Assembly (NCBI GenBank): GCA_025738555.1
Contig: JAOVFP010000015.1
Span: 1,612,001 to 1,676,000, forward strand
Length of the DNA: 64,000 bases
Source: Cyathus striatus
Lineage: Eukaryota; Basidiomycota; Agaricomycetes; Agaricales; Nidulariaceae
Direction: 5' to 3'
Shown here: positions 1-11,500 of the stretch, piece after piece
Position numbering within the stretch: position 1 is the first letter of the stretch
How the letters are laid out: each line of letters begins with the position of its first letter
Made by a program: the position numbers and the translations under genes
The notes under the pieces: generated by a model
Seen by the model: only the letters and a program-made list of their open reading frames with translations
Told to the model about the DNA's origin: nothing
Databases searched by the model: none

Positions 1-23
1 CCTCTCGAAAACCCAATGCATAG

Positions 24-2270
24 GTATTAGGATCCGCACAACGTTACAAACGCTATAGCTGGACCAGTAGGGAGACTTCAAAGCTTCACAAATTACTTTA
101 CATCTTCTATGGACTCGAATACTTACTACCCAGATACTTACACAAAGTTCTAGCAGTATCTTTACAGACTAGTAATTCCTGTCCCAAACCTGCTGCCTGC
201 GCATAAACACGCCCACGTGATCGAAGACTACTCAAGGCTATTTTTAGTGTTTCTGTTTCGTTGACGAGTGCATATAGCCAGCCACACTTCCCAATTTATC
301 CAGGACATCCAAATTCCGATTCCAATTCCGAATATTTAAGACCTCGAAAGACCTCGAAGGGGGGAATCGCATCATTCTTTTCAACCACCACCATCCCAGC
401 TACGCCCCCTCCTTCCTCTTCTACCTCCTTCCTCTTCCTCCTCACCTTCCTCTAGGCTCACGCTCACCTATAATCTATCCATGGACCATGCCTTCGTCTA
501 CGGTAAGTTTCTTCATCATCGTCGCTCATTGACTGGCCTCCCCGTTGCTGCGGCTGACCGATGTCATAACCTTCGCAGCCTTCATCAGTCAACACAAGCT
601 TTACCTGTTCGCGTGCGTCATATTTTCGACTTGACCTGTGGCTGACAGTTTCAATCTTCGTCAATGACACCCTCAACGTCTAATGGTACTCGTCTCATCT
701 TCCTCCTCATTGTCGACTGACGCGTTACTGCAACTGGCAACTACCGCCACTATTACTACGACTTTCTTGCCAGGTAAGAGGTATTATCATCATGCATCGA
801 TTGTCGCTGACACTCTCCTCCAGCAAATAGATCGCCGGGCCACTTTTATTCGCCATCACCACTGCTAAGGTTCTCTTCCTTGTCCTGAATGTCACTGACA
901 CGGCCTCTTCAGATATTATTCATGCGCACGCACCCAGTTCATACATGTTCCACAAGATATCGTCCCTCCATACCCCCTCCTCTCCTCTCCCTCCTCATGG
1001 TCCTCGTGCACCGCAAGACGACTCGCTGCACATAGGTACGCTCCCATTTTTGCGCCTTCATCGGGGCCCCCTCACCATTTTACTGTACCTTTATTTCTCT
1101 TTTTCCTTTCCTCTCTCTCTCTTGGGTAGTGCCGCCTAGCGGAACGGGGGGTGGAGGGAGGGTGATGGCGCCCACGTTGTGCACGGACGTGACGGCGAGC
1201 AGGATGGCTGATGCCGAGCTGTGTGCGGCTGACGCGACCACGGGGGATCTCAGAAGAGGGACCGACACTCTTGCTGAGCCGAGAAAGAAGAAAGAAGAAA
1301 GAAAAGAAATTTTGTTTCCTTTTCCTCTCGCGGAGATACTTGCTGGGCTGAGTGCTGCAAGTGGGGTGCCGTGAAGCGGAGCACGGATTTCACGGGGGAG
1401 GTTGGTGCGGGTGTCTGGTACCGCGACCAATGGCCGTAGTTCGACCATCATGGGGATGGGTTGCACGAGCGAGAGCTTGTACAACTCGTTACCTCCTTCT
1501 ACTTTTTGTATATAGCTTTTACATTTCATTGGGGGCTCCTCTTCTTTTCGTGTACCTTTTTGGGTGGTGCCGTCTAGCGGAACGGGGGGTGGAGGGTAGG
1601 GGATGGCGCTCACGTTGTGTACGAACGTGATTGCGAGCAGGATGGCTGACGCTGTGCTGTGTGCGGCTGAAGCGACAATGGGGGTGTTCGGGAGAGGTAC
1701 TGGTCCCTCTCGCCGAAGTTCTTTCTTTCTTTCTCCACTCTATCATTTCCTTTTCTCGTAGAGTTTTACTTGCTGGGCTGAGTGCGGCAAGTGTAGTGGC
1801 GTGTGGCGAGACACGATACCCTGGGGGAGGTTGGTGCGGGCGGCTGACCAGTACCGTGGCCAATGGCAGTAGCTTTCTGGGGATGAGTTGTACGGGTGCG
1901 AGCCTGTACACCTCGTTACCTCCTACTCTCTGGGGATGAGTTGTATGGGTGAGAGCCTGTACACCTCGTTGCCTCCTTTGGTTGTGTTCTCTGGGGATGA
2001 GTTGTATGGGCGAGAGCCTGTGCACCTTGTTACCTCCATATTTATGGCGGTCTTTTGACCGAGAATCTTTGGAACCCCCCAACTGCTTCGCGCAGTTATT
2101 TCTCTGATGTACTTTGTACATTCCCTCCTTTGGATCTGGGCCGAGTAGGAGAAGGGACAATGGATTAGAGGATGGCTTTGTATTTGATCTGGTTCAACTT
2201 CAGGTATGTGGCGGGTCTTCAATCAGTCCTGGAATTATATGCTGATGAGTTTTCTTGGTTTCGCAGAGTC
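24..2270 (+). repeat. 2.2 kb dispersed repeat, copy 1
   Basis: This stretch matches 33843-36064 in the same orientation, with scattered substitutions and small indels. The shared order is: a 5' part with an ACGCCCACGTGATC block; a CT-rich promoter-like stretch (about 400-480); an ATGGACCATGCC start-like site at 481; a run of GTAAGT...CAG intron-like segments; then two tandem units of roughly 430 bp (about 1130-1510 and 1567-1925), each opening with a GCGGAACGGGGGGTGG block. Open frames on both strands are not conserved in frame between copies: the first 'exon' differs by one base, copy 1 ending TACG and copy 2 GAC before the same GTAAGT. I therefore read it as a repeat, or a transcribed non-coding or decayed gene, rather than a working protein gene. 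No terminal repeats, target-site duplication or transposase/RT motif was seen. Confidence 0.8.
1877..2037 (+). repeat. Minisatellite inside repeat copy 1 (3 units)
   Basis: Three tandem units of about 53-61 bp begin at 1877, 1930 and 1991, each starting CTGGGGATGAGTTGTA and ending in a CTCGTTACCTCC-like block. The second copy of the large repeat has only two units here (35719 and 35780), so unit number differs between copies. Confidence 0.75.
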
Positions 2271-2668
2271 TGCTCTTCAACGACTCATCTCCCGCCTTCG
2301 ACCACCCCCTTACTAGCAGTATTGCTCTAACGGTATTCGTTCCTCGTTGCAAATAATAGTTTTATATGCTTTTAGTACTTCGCCCTACCCTTAGTCCTTA
2401 ATGACCCGTCTTCGTAGATGCTTGTTCTCTTTTCTCTTCATATACACAAATATATACTTTATTCCATGGCGTATAATATATTCACTCTGATGTACTTCAA
2501 GCAAGCGTCTCTTCGAGTGCCTGATCGAAGTAAACCCTACCAAGTGCTTGCAAAGTTGCAACGAATTCAACATTGTTTACGCTTGTTGTCCAACAGCTTC
2601 ACTTCGCTTCCCCACTTGGCACTCAGTGAGCCCGCCTAGCTAGTAGCAACAAACTAGCAAAAATCATA

Positions 2669-3738
2669 ATGTCAGCTCAACAAATCCCACCTGAACAGCT
2701 CCTCGAGCTCCTCCTAACTCTCAAAGTATGCCCCCATACGCCCTATCCATCCAACCTAAAAACTAACTAAAAAAGAACAGAAAACAACACCCGCAGCAGC
2801 GCGTCAGATTCTCAATGCCCAACCAGCAATCGCCTACGCGCTCATAACGCTCATGGTGTCCATGAATGCTATTAATGTCGAGGTGTTCCAGGTACGTCCC
2901 CTCCCATTCTTACTGTATAATCAATATGACTGAAAGTACTGGTAGAAAACACTAGCGGAATTCGGCTCGCGAGCAGCTACTGCACCTACACCCACCCCCG
3001 CACCATCACATTCAGCAACACCACTCGCTGCACCAATACCCGCAATCCCACCACATATTCAAGCGCAGACACAGGCTGGGTATCGGACTTCCACTCCCCC
3101 CACACCTACTGCGTATGGGTATCCCAATGGGACTCCACAGCCTAATTATCCTTATGCGCAGGCGCAGGCGCAACCGCACTATGCGTACCAGCAGCAGCAG
3201 CAGCAGCCAGCGGTGGCGGCGCCTACGCCTCCTCCTGCTCAGCCGCAGTACCCTGGCTATCCACAGTATGGTACTCCCCCGCTACAACAACAGCAGCAGC
3301 AGCAGCAGCAAGGGCAAGGACATGGGCAAGGACAATCAGCAACGCCTTTACCTGATATGTTAGCTGCCATCCCAGATGAACAAAAGGTGCGACTTATGAT
3401 TACCCCCAATTTGAATTACGAGTGATTAATGAAATCCGAAATACAGGCACTGATTATGCAAGTCCTATCAATGACACCGGAACAGATTAACATGCTACCA
3501 CCAACTGAGCGGGCGACGTACATTCAGATTGTACGTTCCTTTTCCTTTTTGTCCCTTCTTTTCTCTTCTTCCCCCTCTTTTCATTTCCTCTTCTTTCTCC
3601 CCCTTCTTTCCCTGCACTTCCAGGCGGCCCGCCTCCCATCTCCTAACAATCTACCTCCCAAAAATACAACAATATCTGACGTACCCTTCTTTTCTACTTC
3701 TCAAACAGCGCGCAACACTAGGCGTACCCACAGGCTAA
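2669..3738 (+). CDS. CSTF2/Rna15-like protein with hinge and C-terminal domains, no RRM
   Basis: Predicted exons are 2669-2725, 2781-2891, 2946-3386, 3447-3530 and 3709-3738. The first two exons encode a CSTF2 hinge-type helix pair (PEQLLELLLTLK, then a segment like NAQPAIAYALITLMVSM), which in CstF-64/Rna15 binds CstF-77/Rna14 and symplekin. A long P/Q/A-rich linker follows, with a run of nine Gln near 3290. The end carries the CSTF2 C-terminal three-helix motif (ALIMQVLSMTPEQINMLPP), the Pcf11-binding module. Expected role: cleavage and polyadenylation of pre-mRNA in the nucleus. The RNA-binding RRM that normally precedes the hinge is absent, and none is visible upstream to 2270. The short final exon ends in RATLGVPTG. 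Family assignment is confident; whether a partner supplies the RRM is unknown. Confidence 0.82.
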
Positions 3739-4659
3739 ATATATCCTCCCACTTAAAAGACAACCAGCACGGATATAAACACAGGTTCTCCCAGGCATGA
3801 CATATTTGCGTCCCATGGTAATGGTAGTGTAGCAGTAGTAGTAGCAGTATGCGCGCTAGTTATTCTTAACTTTTTACTTTAGTGTATTTTTATGCGATTT
3901 CTTGGTCCTCGGATTAAGTACTAGTCATGAGGTTTTGAGGCATGCGCACGATGAGTTATAGATGTCATCTTATGTTAAATGTACCTGAGATTCTGATAGT
4001 TATTGACGTGCACTGCAAAAGTTGAATTCTGGATGGAAGTCTTCTTTGTATCTCAGATATGAGAGATTGATGGTCTTGGCTTTGACTTTAACTGTTCATA
4101 TGACTTTTATATTGTCCGAGCGCCGAGGATAAGTTGAGCGGCCCGTTGTGTTTTGTTTCTGACGCCTTTGAGTAGTTCAACAGATGACTTTAGCTTGAGA
4201 TTCTTCGGAGCCGTGTATGTCATCTCGTTCACGAAAGCTTGACAAAAACAATAGTGTGATATTATACAATGCGTATCCAATATGAGAGTTGACGAGAGCT
4301 ACATACCTATGCTACAACTTAATGATCTACCTAATAAAATGTGAGCGAGTGTTCTACAAGCACTTGAAATCGCTACGGTAGGCTGTGGGATGCCCTATGC
4401 AAATGGGCAATTCGAGCTACATAATAATCAATACTCAGGTTGAGAGATCATGAAAACTAGAAGGGTAGTAACCGCTCGTGAGGTTCTCCAGAATTTAGTG
4501 ATGCACTGAGCAGCAGTCCATCAAAGAAATCAAATTCTGACTTATTTTCTATTCAAAACCTAGAAATCGAATGATGTTGGCTCGTTTGAAAATGTTAACA
4601 GCTCTATGCAGTGTATTTACTAATGCTAATCTACTCTAAAATACTATGACAAACGATAT
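3739..4659. other. Intergenic, no gene seen
   Basis: About 0.9 kb with AT-rich 3' flank of the CSTF2-like gene. I see no conserved protein, RNA gene or repeat here. Confidence 0.6.
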
Positions 4660-7440
4660 CAGTGCGTGCTACGATTGAAATACATTTCAAAGAAAAACAG
4701 CCTGCAACATCACCCCACCCAACCAACTAGAAGTACCCATGGTTCTCGCGCTGACCGCGGGTGAGCGACCAATGCCAAGTAGGCTACATCTAAGTAGTGC
4801 CTTAGTTATTGCCATTCCACTCGGACCGCTCCACAGGGTCTATAGGAATATCTGGACAACCATAGTTAGGAATCTGTGCAAGATGAGGATGGCCTGAAAA
4901 TCGGACGCATCCTCGTAACTCGGTGTAGTAAACGTAGTCCCCGGTCGCTGTAACATACGGGTGAGCAAGCACTAAGAGGAACAATATAGAGATACATACG
5001 TTCTCCGTCCGAACCCTCTCGGTTGCATGGCAGGAGCTTGATATGAGGCCTGAAAATTCAACGCATCCTCGTAACTCAGTGTAGACAGTAGTAGTGCCCG
5101 GTCGCTGTAACATACAGGTGAACAAGCGCTAAGATGAACAATATAGAGATACATACGTTCTCCATCCGAATCCTCTTAGAAACCACTGGAAGCGGTTCCT
5201 CTGCCTTTCTCTTGCCCTTGGCCTCCCTCTCAGGTATCTAAGGTCACTCATGAGGAAGAAGTAGGTTTGACGGAATTTGAAAGTCCGTCTTCCCCATCAT
5301 CTTCTTCATTTCCTCCTTGTCTTTCTGAGCCTCCGCGTCAACAACCTTGGGTCGGCGAGGTTTCCTTACGTGAGCCGTCGATGTTTCAGGTGCCTCTGAA
5401 GAAGTAGTGGCATTTGAAATCGATGGGCCAGAGGTGGAAGTAGTGACGGCGGGCGCCACCGATTTTGCCTTCGCGCCTTTTGACCTTCTTCTTAGAGCCT
5501 TCGTCGAAGGAGTTGACGTGGAAGATCGTGTTACTGAAGGTGGAGAGGGACCGGGAAAGGAGAAAGGTCCTGGAGAAGGGACGATGTTTTGTGAGGGTGT
5601 GGTAGTAGAGGCTGTACTGGGCAACACACTAGTGCTGCTGGAGGGTACCACTCCCCACGAAGTCTCAAGAATGCATCTTTGTTGAGAAGGGGGAGAGATT
5701 GGAGGCAAGGTAGTAAAGGTGCCACGCAAGGATGGGGAGATGTTGAACTTGAGGCGGAGATTGCGCGTTGGGTGGTTCGTGGGGGGCTCGCTGCTATTAT
5801 CGACCGAAGTCGAACAAGCCTACTGTAACAGACAGGTGAGCAAGCACCAAGAGGAACACAAGTCGAGATACTTGCGACCTCAGGATCCAAGCGGATCCTC
5901 TTCGGTTTGGGCACCGAAAGTGATTCCTTCGCTTTCCTTTTTCCCTTTCCATTCTCCTTCGAGGAGGGTTCCGAGAGCGTTTCGGCGACATGCAGGGTGG
6001 GCTGAACCCGAATGTTCCACTTCGCAGTCATCTTGTTCATTGCCTCCCTATTTCTCCGCGTCTCTTCATTGACGATCTTGGGCTGACGAGGCCAGTCCTG
6101 ACATTGTTTCCTATTTGTACCAGATTCGATGTAGGGCTGTTTTTCGCCAAAAAAGACCCTCCAGCTGGGGCAGATATTTTAGTGGGATGATCATCTACAG
6201 CGAAAGGAAAACGTACCATATATGCCAGTGTTGAGAGTAATCAAGAGCTGTGGGCTTCTGTTGTACAGGGAGCACCACTCGCTGTAGTAGGAGGCAGGTG
6301 AGTACGCGCTAACAGGGACGATATCGACTCGGTATTTACGTTCTCCGTCTCCAAGCTGGGAGTAGAAGCAGTATGTTTCATACCAAATATTGAGCGGCAA
6401 TACGATAGAATAAGAAAACACGGAGTAAATGATCTGGTAGTGGGGAATGCAGCGTTCCAGGAATGAAGTCTGAATTTATATGTTTTCGCTCACCTTCAAC
6501 TCTTCCATTGGCCGTTGTTAACTCAACCGGTAATTTCGACAAAGAATGTTGCGTAACAATAAATCAACAAAGATTCATTGCATTCCGAATGTTTTACTTC
6601 CTTTGTGAAAGTAAAAGGGAGCCACCGTCACATAGTGCAATTGACACGTCAGCACAAGTTCCCTTTGTGGCCTAGCATCTGGTTGTTCCCCTTGTCATTG
6701 CAGTAGATGGCTATAGACAAACAATTTAGGATACTTATATATGCGTTTGAAGTTGCTAAAAACGTGTGGACGGTACCTTTCAGTATCGTATAGTCGTATA
6801 TCCAAAGGTTCACATTATAGGAACCCATGGAGAGGGTGGCGTCAGACTATAGCCAGCGTTAATTCCAACTTCTCGTGTGCCACTCGCAGCTAGCCGTGTA
6901 GGTACTGCTCCAGAATGACAGTGCCTTCAGTATAGCAGTGCGCCTAGATACACGTATATACCGACAAGAGCCTCCACTTGCATTCTGGTTTCAGGCTAGA
7001 AACTATTCCAGATCGTGAGTGGCACTCGTGAAATGATTGCAAAATCGCCATTATCTCAACCAGGAATACCAAAACACCACCACTATATGCCTTTTACTTA
7101 AGCATACAGAAGGCAAAACGCCAAGTATACTTAAAGTACCGAAATTCAGTAGGCCAGATTTTGATCCTGTGAATCTTATACCGTTATCTTCTGCTCATTG
7201 ATTTAGAAACATGAATACCAAATTAGGAACGCTTATATACGGGTCTGTACATGCGTGGGGACTCGCTTCCCGCCAGCACAAAGGTGAACTATTAGGAAGC
7301 ACACCGAGAACCAACCCCAGCCAGTCGTACCATATACGTGTGGTAATCCTGTCAAATGTAGAAAATATTTCGCCATGTTGCTAAGTTTTGTGTCTTTCGG
7401 CGCGTTTTCGGAACAGGGGTCATCTTGTAGATTCAGAAGA
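4660..7440. repeat. Segmental duplication, left copy
   Basis: This block resembles 8820-11500 in the same orientation, offset about 4.1 kb. Shared landmarks include the disordered-protein gene (minus strand), its 3' end (GGGTACTT followed by TAG), a promoter stretch, a block GTGAGTGGCACTCGTG (around 7015 and 10740), and a farther upstream block with TTAGAAACATGAATACC-like sequence (around 7203 and 11273) followed by CGCCAGCACAAA. The left copy is rearranged and carries the broken gene. Borders are approximate. Confidence 0.72.
4802..6350 (-). pseudogene. Broken, rearranged copy of the disordered-protein gene at 9054-10137
   Basis: The stretch 5244-5729 encodes nearly the same Ser/Thr/Pro-rich segment as the intact gene (shared motifs PSSSTSVLPS, KALRRRSKGAKAKSVAP, RKPRRPKVVDAEAQK). 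Its frame is then closed by TGA and TAG where the intact copy reads HEWPYHP, because of a substitution and a 6-nt loss. The normal start codon is missing. The exon/intron junction of the family (donor after a RTEN-like codon run, a 49-58 nt intron, acceptor before CGA-CCGGG) occurs four times, with introns at 4948-4999, 5105-5156, 5823-5871 and 6282-6339. The gene has therefore been internally multiplied. The 3' end (4802-4905) carries a tail motif, PNYGCPDIPIDP, which the intact copy lacks but the plus-strand gene near 50.8 kb has. No known domain. Confidence 0.72.
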
Positions 7441-9053
7441 CATGAGAAGCACTTTTAATGTCAGCGATGTGCAGGAAAATGATATCGGAGTTACGGTTGC
7501 CGGTCAAGCGGCGAGTCGCAACGTCGCACAATTTGTTGTTTGCATCTATCGTGCGAAAGCTTCTCAAGTCCGCAGGCACACACTGTCACACCGGTTCCAC
7601 CAGTGACTCTGAGTATGCTACCGACTTACCACAAGCAATGTCTTATTTCCTGCTTCTCTCACGAGATGAGGCCACCAAATATGAAGAAGAGCCTGTTGCA
7701 CTAGTACTGTGATCTGCTTTATCCACAACCTGCACCCAAAAACACCAAGTAAGGTCGCGGACGAGTAGAACGATCAGGGCGTTGTTACCGTCCGCTATAC
7801 TTTATGCGGGGGACGCATCCAGCGTATTTGCAGCTTGGACTTTACGCCAAAGAACTTACTACCTCTGATGTATTTGCACTGTATCTAGTACGACCCGAAC
7901 TGCTCTGTCCTGTGTCCACATCGCAGCTCTACGCGACCAGAATCCGATTGCAAGTAGCGGTCATACATTACCGTCAGGATGGGTGCTCAATCCACCGTTC
8001 AGATTTGCTTCGCCTTTATTTCAATTTATCAACAACGGTTATCGACATCGGTGAAGGCTACAGAGCGTGCTATACAGCCTATACTTGCCATTGATGATTG
8101 CACTTGCAACGAGTGTGCAGGCATGTGACCAGGTCTAGTCGTTCTGGAACGGTATCTCGATTCTTTATCTTCATACAAGGCTTCAACGACGACGCAACGA
8201 TGCACTTCAACGGTGGCAAAATCCTCGAGGGCGCGAATGCAGACTCAGCGAATTAGGAAGGCATACAATTTCGGGAAGGCCGGGAGGAGCAATGTGTTCG
8301 TCCTGATGCCGCGAACGCGTATGCCGCTCTCCATTTTGCCTTTTTATTATGGTGACTGTAACGCGTAGATGCAGCCATCCATACTGAGGTGGACCGAAGA
8401 CATGGAAAGTACAAGTCGAACAAACATCCCGACCTCGATTTAGAGCTGGGGAAACAGGGCACGCGTCCACGTAAACCTGATTCAAAGGGCCTGAAGAGTA
8501 CCGACAATATAGTGGTTAGGGAACGCCTGGGGGTGCTGTTAAGAAAGGTGCTAAGGTTAGATGGACTGCCTTTTTAATTGTTACTTTAGAATAATCATAG
8601 TATGTTTGGTTCCTGGACAACCTCAAGAGGAAATAATATGTTCTTATGTTCTGCATGTGTCTTGATGATATGGTTAGTCTAAGCCTTCACCAATGTCGAT
8701 CTGCATAATTTCCCGCGTCGAGGACAGTGTTGGCTTCGTATGATGAATGATGAAATGTTAACAAGTTATGCGTAATATTTCCTAAACTACAAATGGAGAT
8801 CCGTAAATCTGTGATACTACCTACCAATACTAATGCTACATACTCTACCAAGTCCATGACATTCTAAACGATACCAGTGTGTGCTACAAACTCCAATGCT
8901 ACAATAGCTAAGAATGAAAAAAATATAAAAAGAAAATGATAACGATAATGATAACAGTACAACAACAGGATAGAAAAAAGAAAACCGATAAAAATAACAG
9001 TACAACAAGATAGAAAAAGAAAAAGAAAAGGCAACCCCGCCCCGCCCAATACA
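6430..9053. other. Intergenic region, no supported gene
   Basis: The left part (to about 7440) is the duplicated 5' flank of the broken gene. The rest has only short overlapping open frames (for example around 7388-7712, 7804-8094 and 8207-8507) without recognisable domains or consistent splice sites. The stretch 8820-9053 is the 3' flank of the next gene and belongs to the right copy of the duplication. Confidence 0.55.
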
Positions 9054-11500
9054 CTAAAAGTACCCAAATCCGGGCCCCAAAACAACACTATGGTCAATGG
9101 AATCATCTCCTTGAGCCGCCTGATACTGGGACATATTATAGTATCCAAAGTTAGCATTGGAGTATCCCGCCATTGTAGATGGTGCCTGTATTGGGGGAAC
9201 ATGATTTTGCAGGATATCCCCACTATATGTCGACGCCTTATATCCATCCATGTCACCAGATACACCCAGCACGGGAGCCTCGGGTGACTTATACTCAGTC
9301 TGCTGGGAGACGTACCCAGAAAGCATGGTGGCATATCCTGCTATTGGTTGCATGGCAGGAGCTTGATGTAACGGCTGCATCACGGGATGAGCGTGATATG
9401 GGGCCTGAGAATTCGACTCCACATCCTCGTAACTAGGTGTGCCCAGTCGCTGTAACATATAGATGAGCAAGCACTAAGATGAACAATATAGAGATACATA
9501 CGTTCTCCGTCCGAGTCCTCTTAGAAACCACTGGAAGTGGTTCCTCTGCCTTTCTCTTGCCCTTGGCATTCCTCTCGGGTATCGGGTGGTAAGGCCACTC
9601 ATGAGGAAGAAGTAGGTTTGACGGAATTTGAAAGTCCATCTTCCCCATCATCTTCTTCATTTCATCCTTGCCTTTCTGGGCCTCCGCGTCGACAACCTTG
9701 GGTCGGCGAGGTTTCCTTATGTGAGCCGTCAATGTTTCGGGTGCCTCTGAAGAAGTAGTGGCATTTGAAATCGATGGGCCAGAGGTGGAGGTAGTGACGG
9801 CGGGCGCCACCGATTTTACCTTCGCACCCTTTGGCCTTCTTCTTAGAGCCTTCGTCGAAGGAGTTGACGTGGAAGATCGTGTTACTGAAGGTGGAGAGGG
9901 GCCGGGAAAGGTGAAAGGTCCTGGAGAAGGGACGATGTTTTGTGAGGGTGTGGTAGTAGAGGCTATACTGGGCAACACACTAGTGCTGCTGGAGGGTACC
10001 ACTCCCCACGGAGTCCCAAGAAAGCGTCTTTGTTGAGAGACGGGGAGAGGTTGGAGGCAAGGCGGCACGCGAGGATGAGGAAATGTCGAACTTGAGGCGA
10101 AGTTCGAGGCGGATGGAGTAGGAGTAGGATATGACATGGTGAATGTTTCTGATAAAGAGAGGGAAAAGGAAAGGTGTGGTAGTGGTGAATGTAGGGTCCC
10201 AGCAGCGAAGACAGAATTTAAATTTATAGTCGTCCGTAGCGTTCCAGTTTGTATTTCGTGGAATCCCGTGATCGTGTTGCGCAGGTTTGGCGTCCTACCC
10301 AAAAACTGAGGCTATGGAGAGTAAGCGGACTAGTGCGACATATGTAAGCCATTGTTCAGTGTCATTCCCATTCGAAAATGGACTTGTTCAGCTAACGACT
10401 GCATGGCGACAATGGCAGTCGAGACAGTCTTCCCCTTTATCCCAGCGTTTGGCAAGGTCCTTCCTACTCTTTCCAGTCTTCTCCGCACGGCATGAAATCA
10501 CTGTTGAGGTACAGTTTAGGTTCAGTATCACATAGTGATACACTTATTCCAAGGCGTAAGCACATAATGCGAACAATTGTGGTGGTTGGTAGCGTCAGAT
10601 TTCAGCCTAACTTCTCAGCAGGTGCTTGTAGGTCGAGGGCACGCTCCACGACGATGGTTGAAAACCTGCAGCATCATACCACTTTACAGGAGCCTCTGCC
10701 GTTTACGTTCCAACTTTAGGCGGTAAACTGTTCCCGGTCTTGAGTGGCACTCGTGTTCAGGACGAGCTTTATAAATTGAAGTGCATGTTTGACGAATAAT
10801 GTCGCTACCGTAAGTCTATGTAACTCCAGTCTACTGATAACCATGACGCCAGAACGCATTTTGAGTACCAGTACCAAGTTTACTATTTCTTCAGCCGAAA
10901 TCGTTCCAGATCCAAGTGGCGTTCGCACTCTGGAGTACACGTTTATGCATCAGCGCGCCGCGTCACTACTACTCAACTAGGTGCACAGACACACCAAGTG
11001 GCGTACAAAAGCCTCGCATCCAGCTGCCAGCCAGGAAAAAGGTCTAGATACACGAGGTCACATATCATATCGAGCTGGGGGATGCGTTCATATAGCCATC
11101 CTAGGCATTGACGGTTTGCGCCATCGCTGTAGACTTTTCTGACTTCAACCCAACTTTATCCTGCCGATAGCTAGGATGCCAAAGCATACTTCAAGTACCA
11201 GAATCCATGAAGTTAGTAGGTCATAATTCGATTCCTGTAAATCTTACGCGTCTGTTATCCTCTGCTCACTAATTTAGAAGTATAAATACCGAATTGGGAT
11301 CGCCTAGCTACACGCGCCCTCCGCCCGCCAGCACAAAATTTGACTGTTAGGTAAGCCGTAAGAACAGTGACAGCAACCCTTGCAAGAGGTGCAGATTACT
11401 GCGACATTGATTCCATCCCAAGGCAGAGAATGTTTCTTCTCGAAAAATGGCGTGTCTTTGGACTGGTTAAGCCGTTTGCTTCAAGAATTCAGACATGCTA
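8820..11500. repeat. Segmental duplication, right copy
   Basis: Same-orientation counterpart of 4660-7440, containing the intact two-exon disordered-protein gene and about 1.3 kb of its 5' flank. Similarity in the flank is patchy, with clear blocks around 10715-10757 and 11180-11355. Confidence 0.72.
9054..10137 (-). CDS. Disordered Ser/Thr/Pro-rich protein, lineage-specific family
   Basis: Two exons on the minus strand: 9502-10137 (212 codons from ATG) and 9449-9054, giving about 343 aa. The intron (9450-9501) has GTATGT and ACAG ends and keeps frame. I do not recognise the family. Residues 1-100 are Ser/Thr/Pro-rich. The middle has basic clusters resembling nuclear localisation signals (KALRRRPKGAKVK, RKPRRPK, KGKRKAEEPLP, SKRTRTEN) around a predicted helix (AQKGKDEMKKMMGKM). 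The second exon is rich in Tyr, Gln, Ser and Gly (VSQQTEYKSPEAP, NANFGYYNMSQYQ), a composition seen in prion-like or transcription-related tails. A nuclear role is inference only. A broken copy lies at 4802-6350 and a distant relative at 49862. The start is set by the first ATG after an upstream AT-rich stretch. Confidence 0.7.

Noticed and set aside
261..455. Open frame starting MTSAYSQPHF in the large repeat, also found at 34071
   Set aside because: It is shared only because the 2.2 kb repeat is shared. It covers a CT-rich promoter-like stretch, and its end is low complexity.
1080..2160. Long minus-strand frames across the GC-rich tandem units (also 34918-35828)
   Set aside because: The frames arise from GC-rich repeats, change register between copies, and have no known domain or start context.
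3285..3310. CAG/CAA run in the CSTF2-like gene as a microsatellite of interest
   Set aside because: An ordinary poly-Gln linker in a disordered region.
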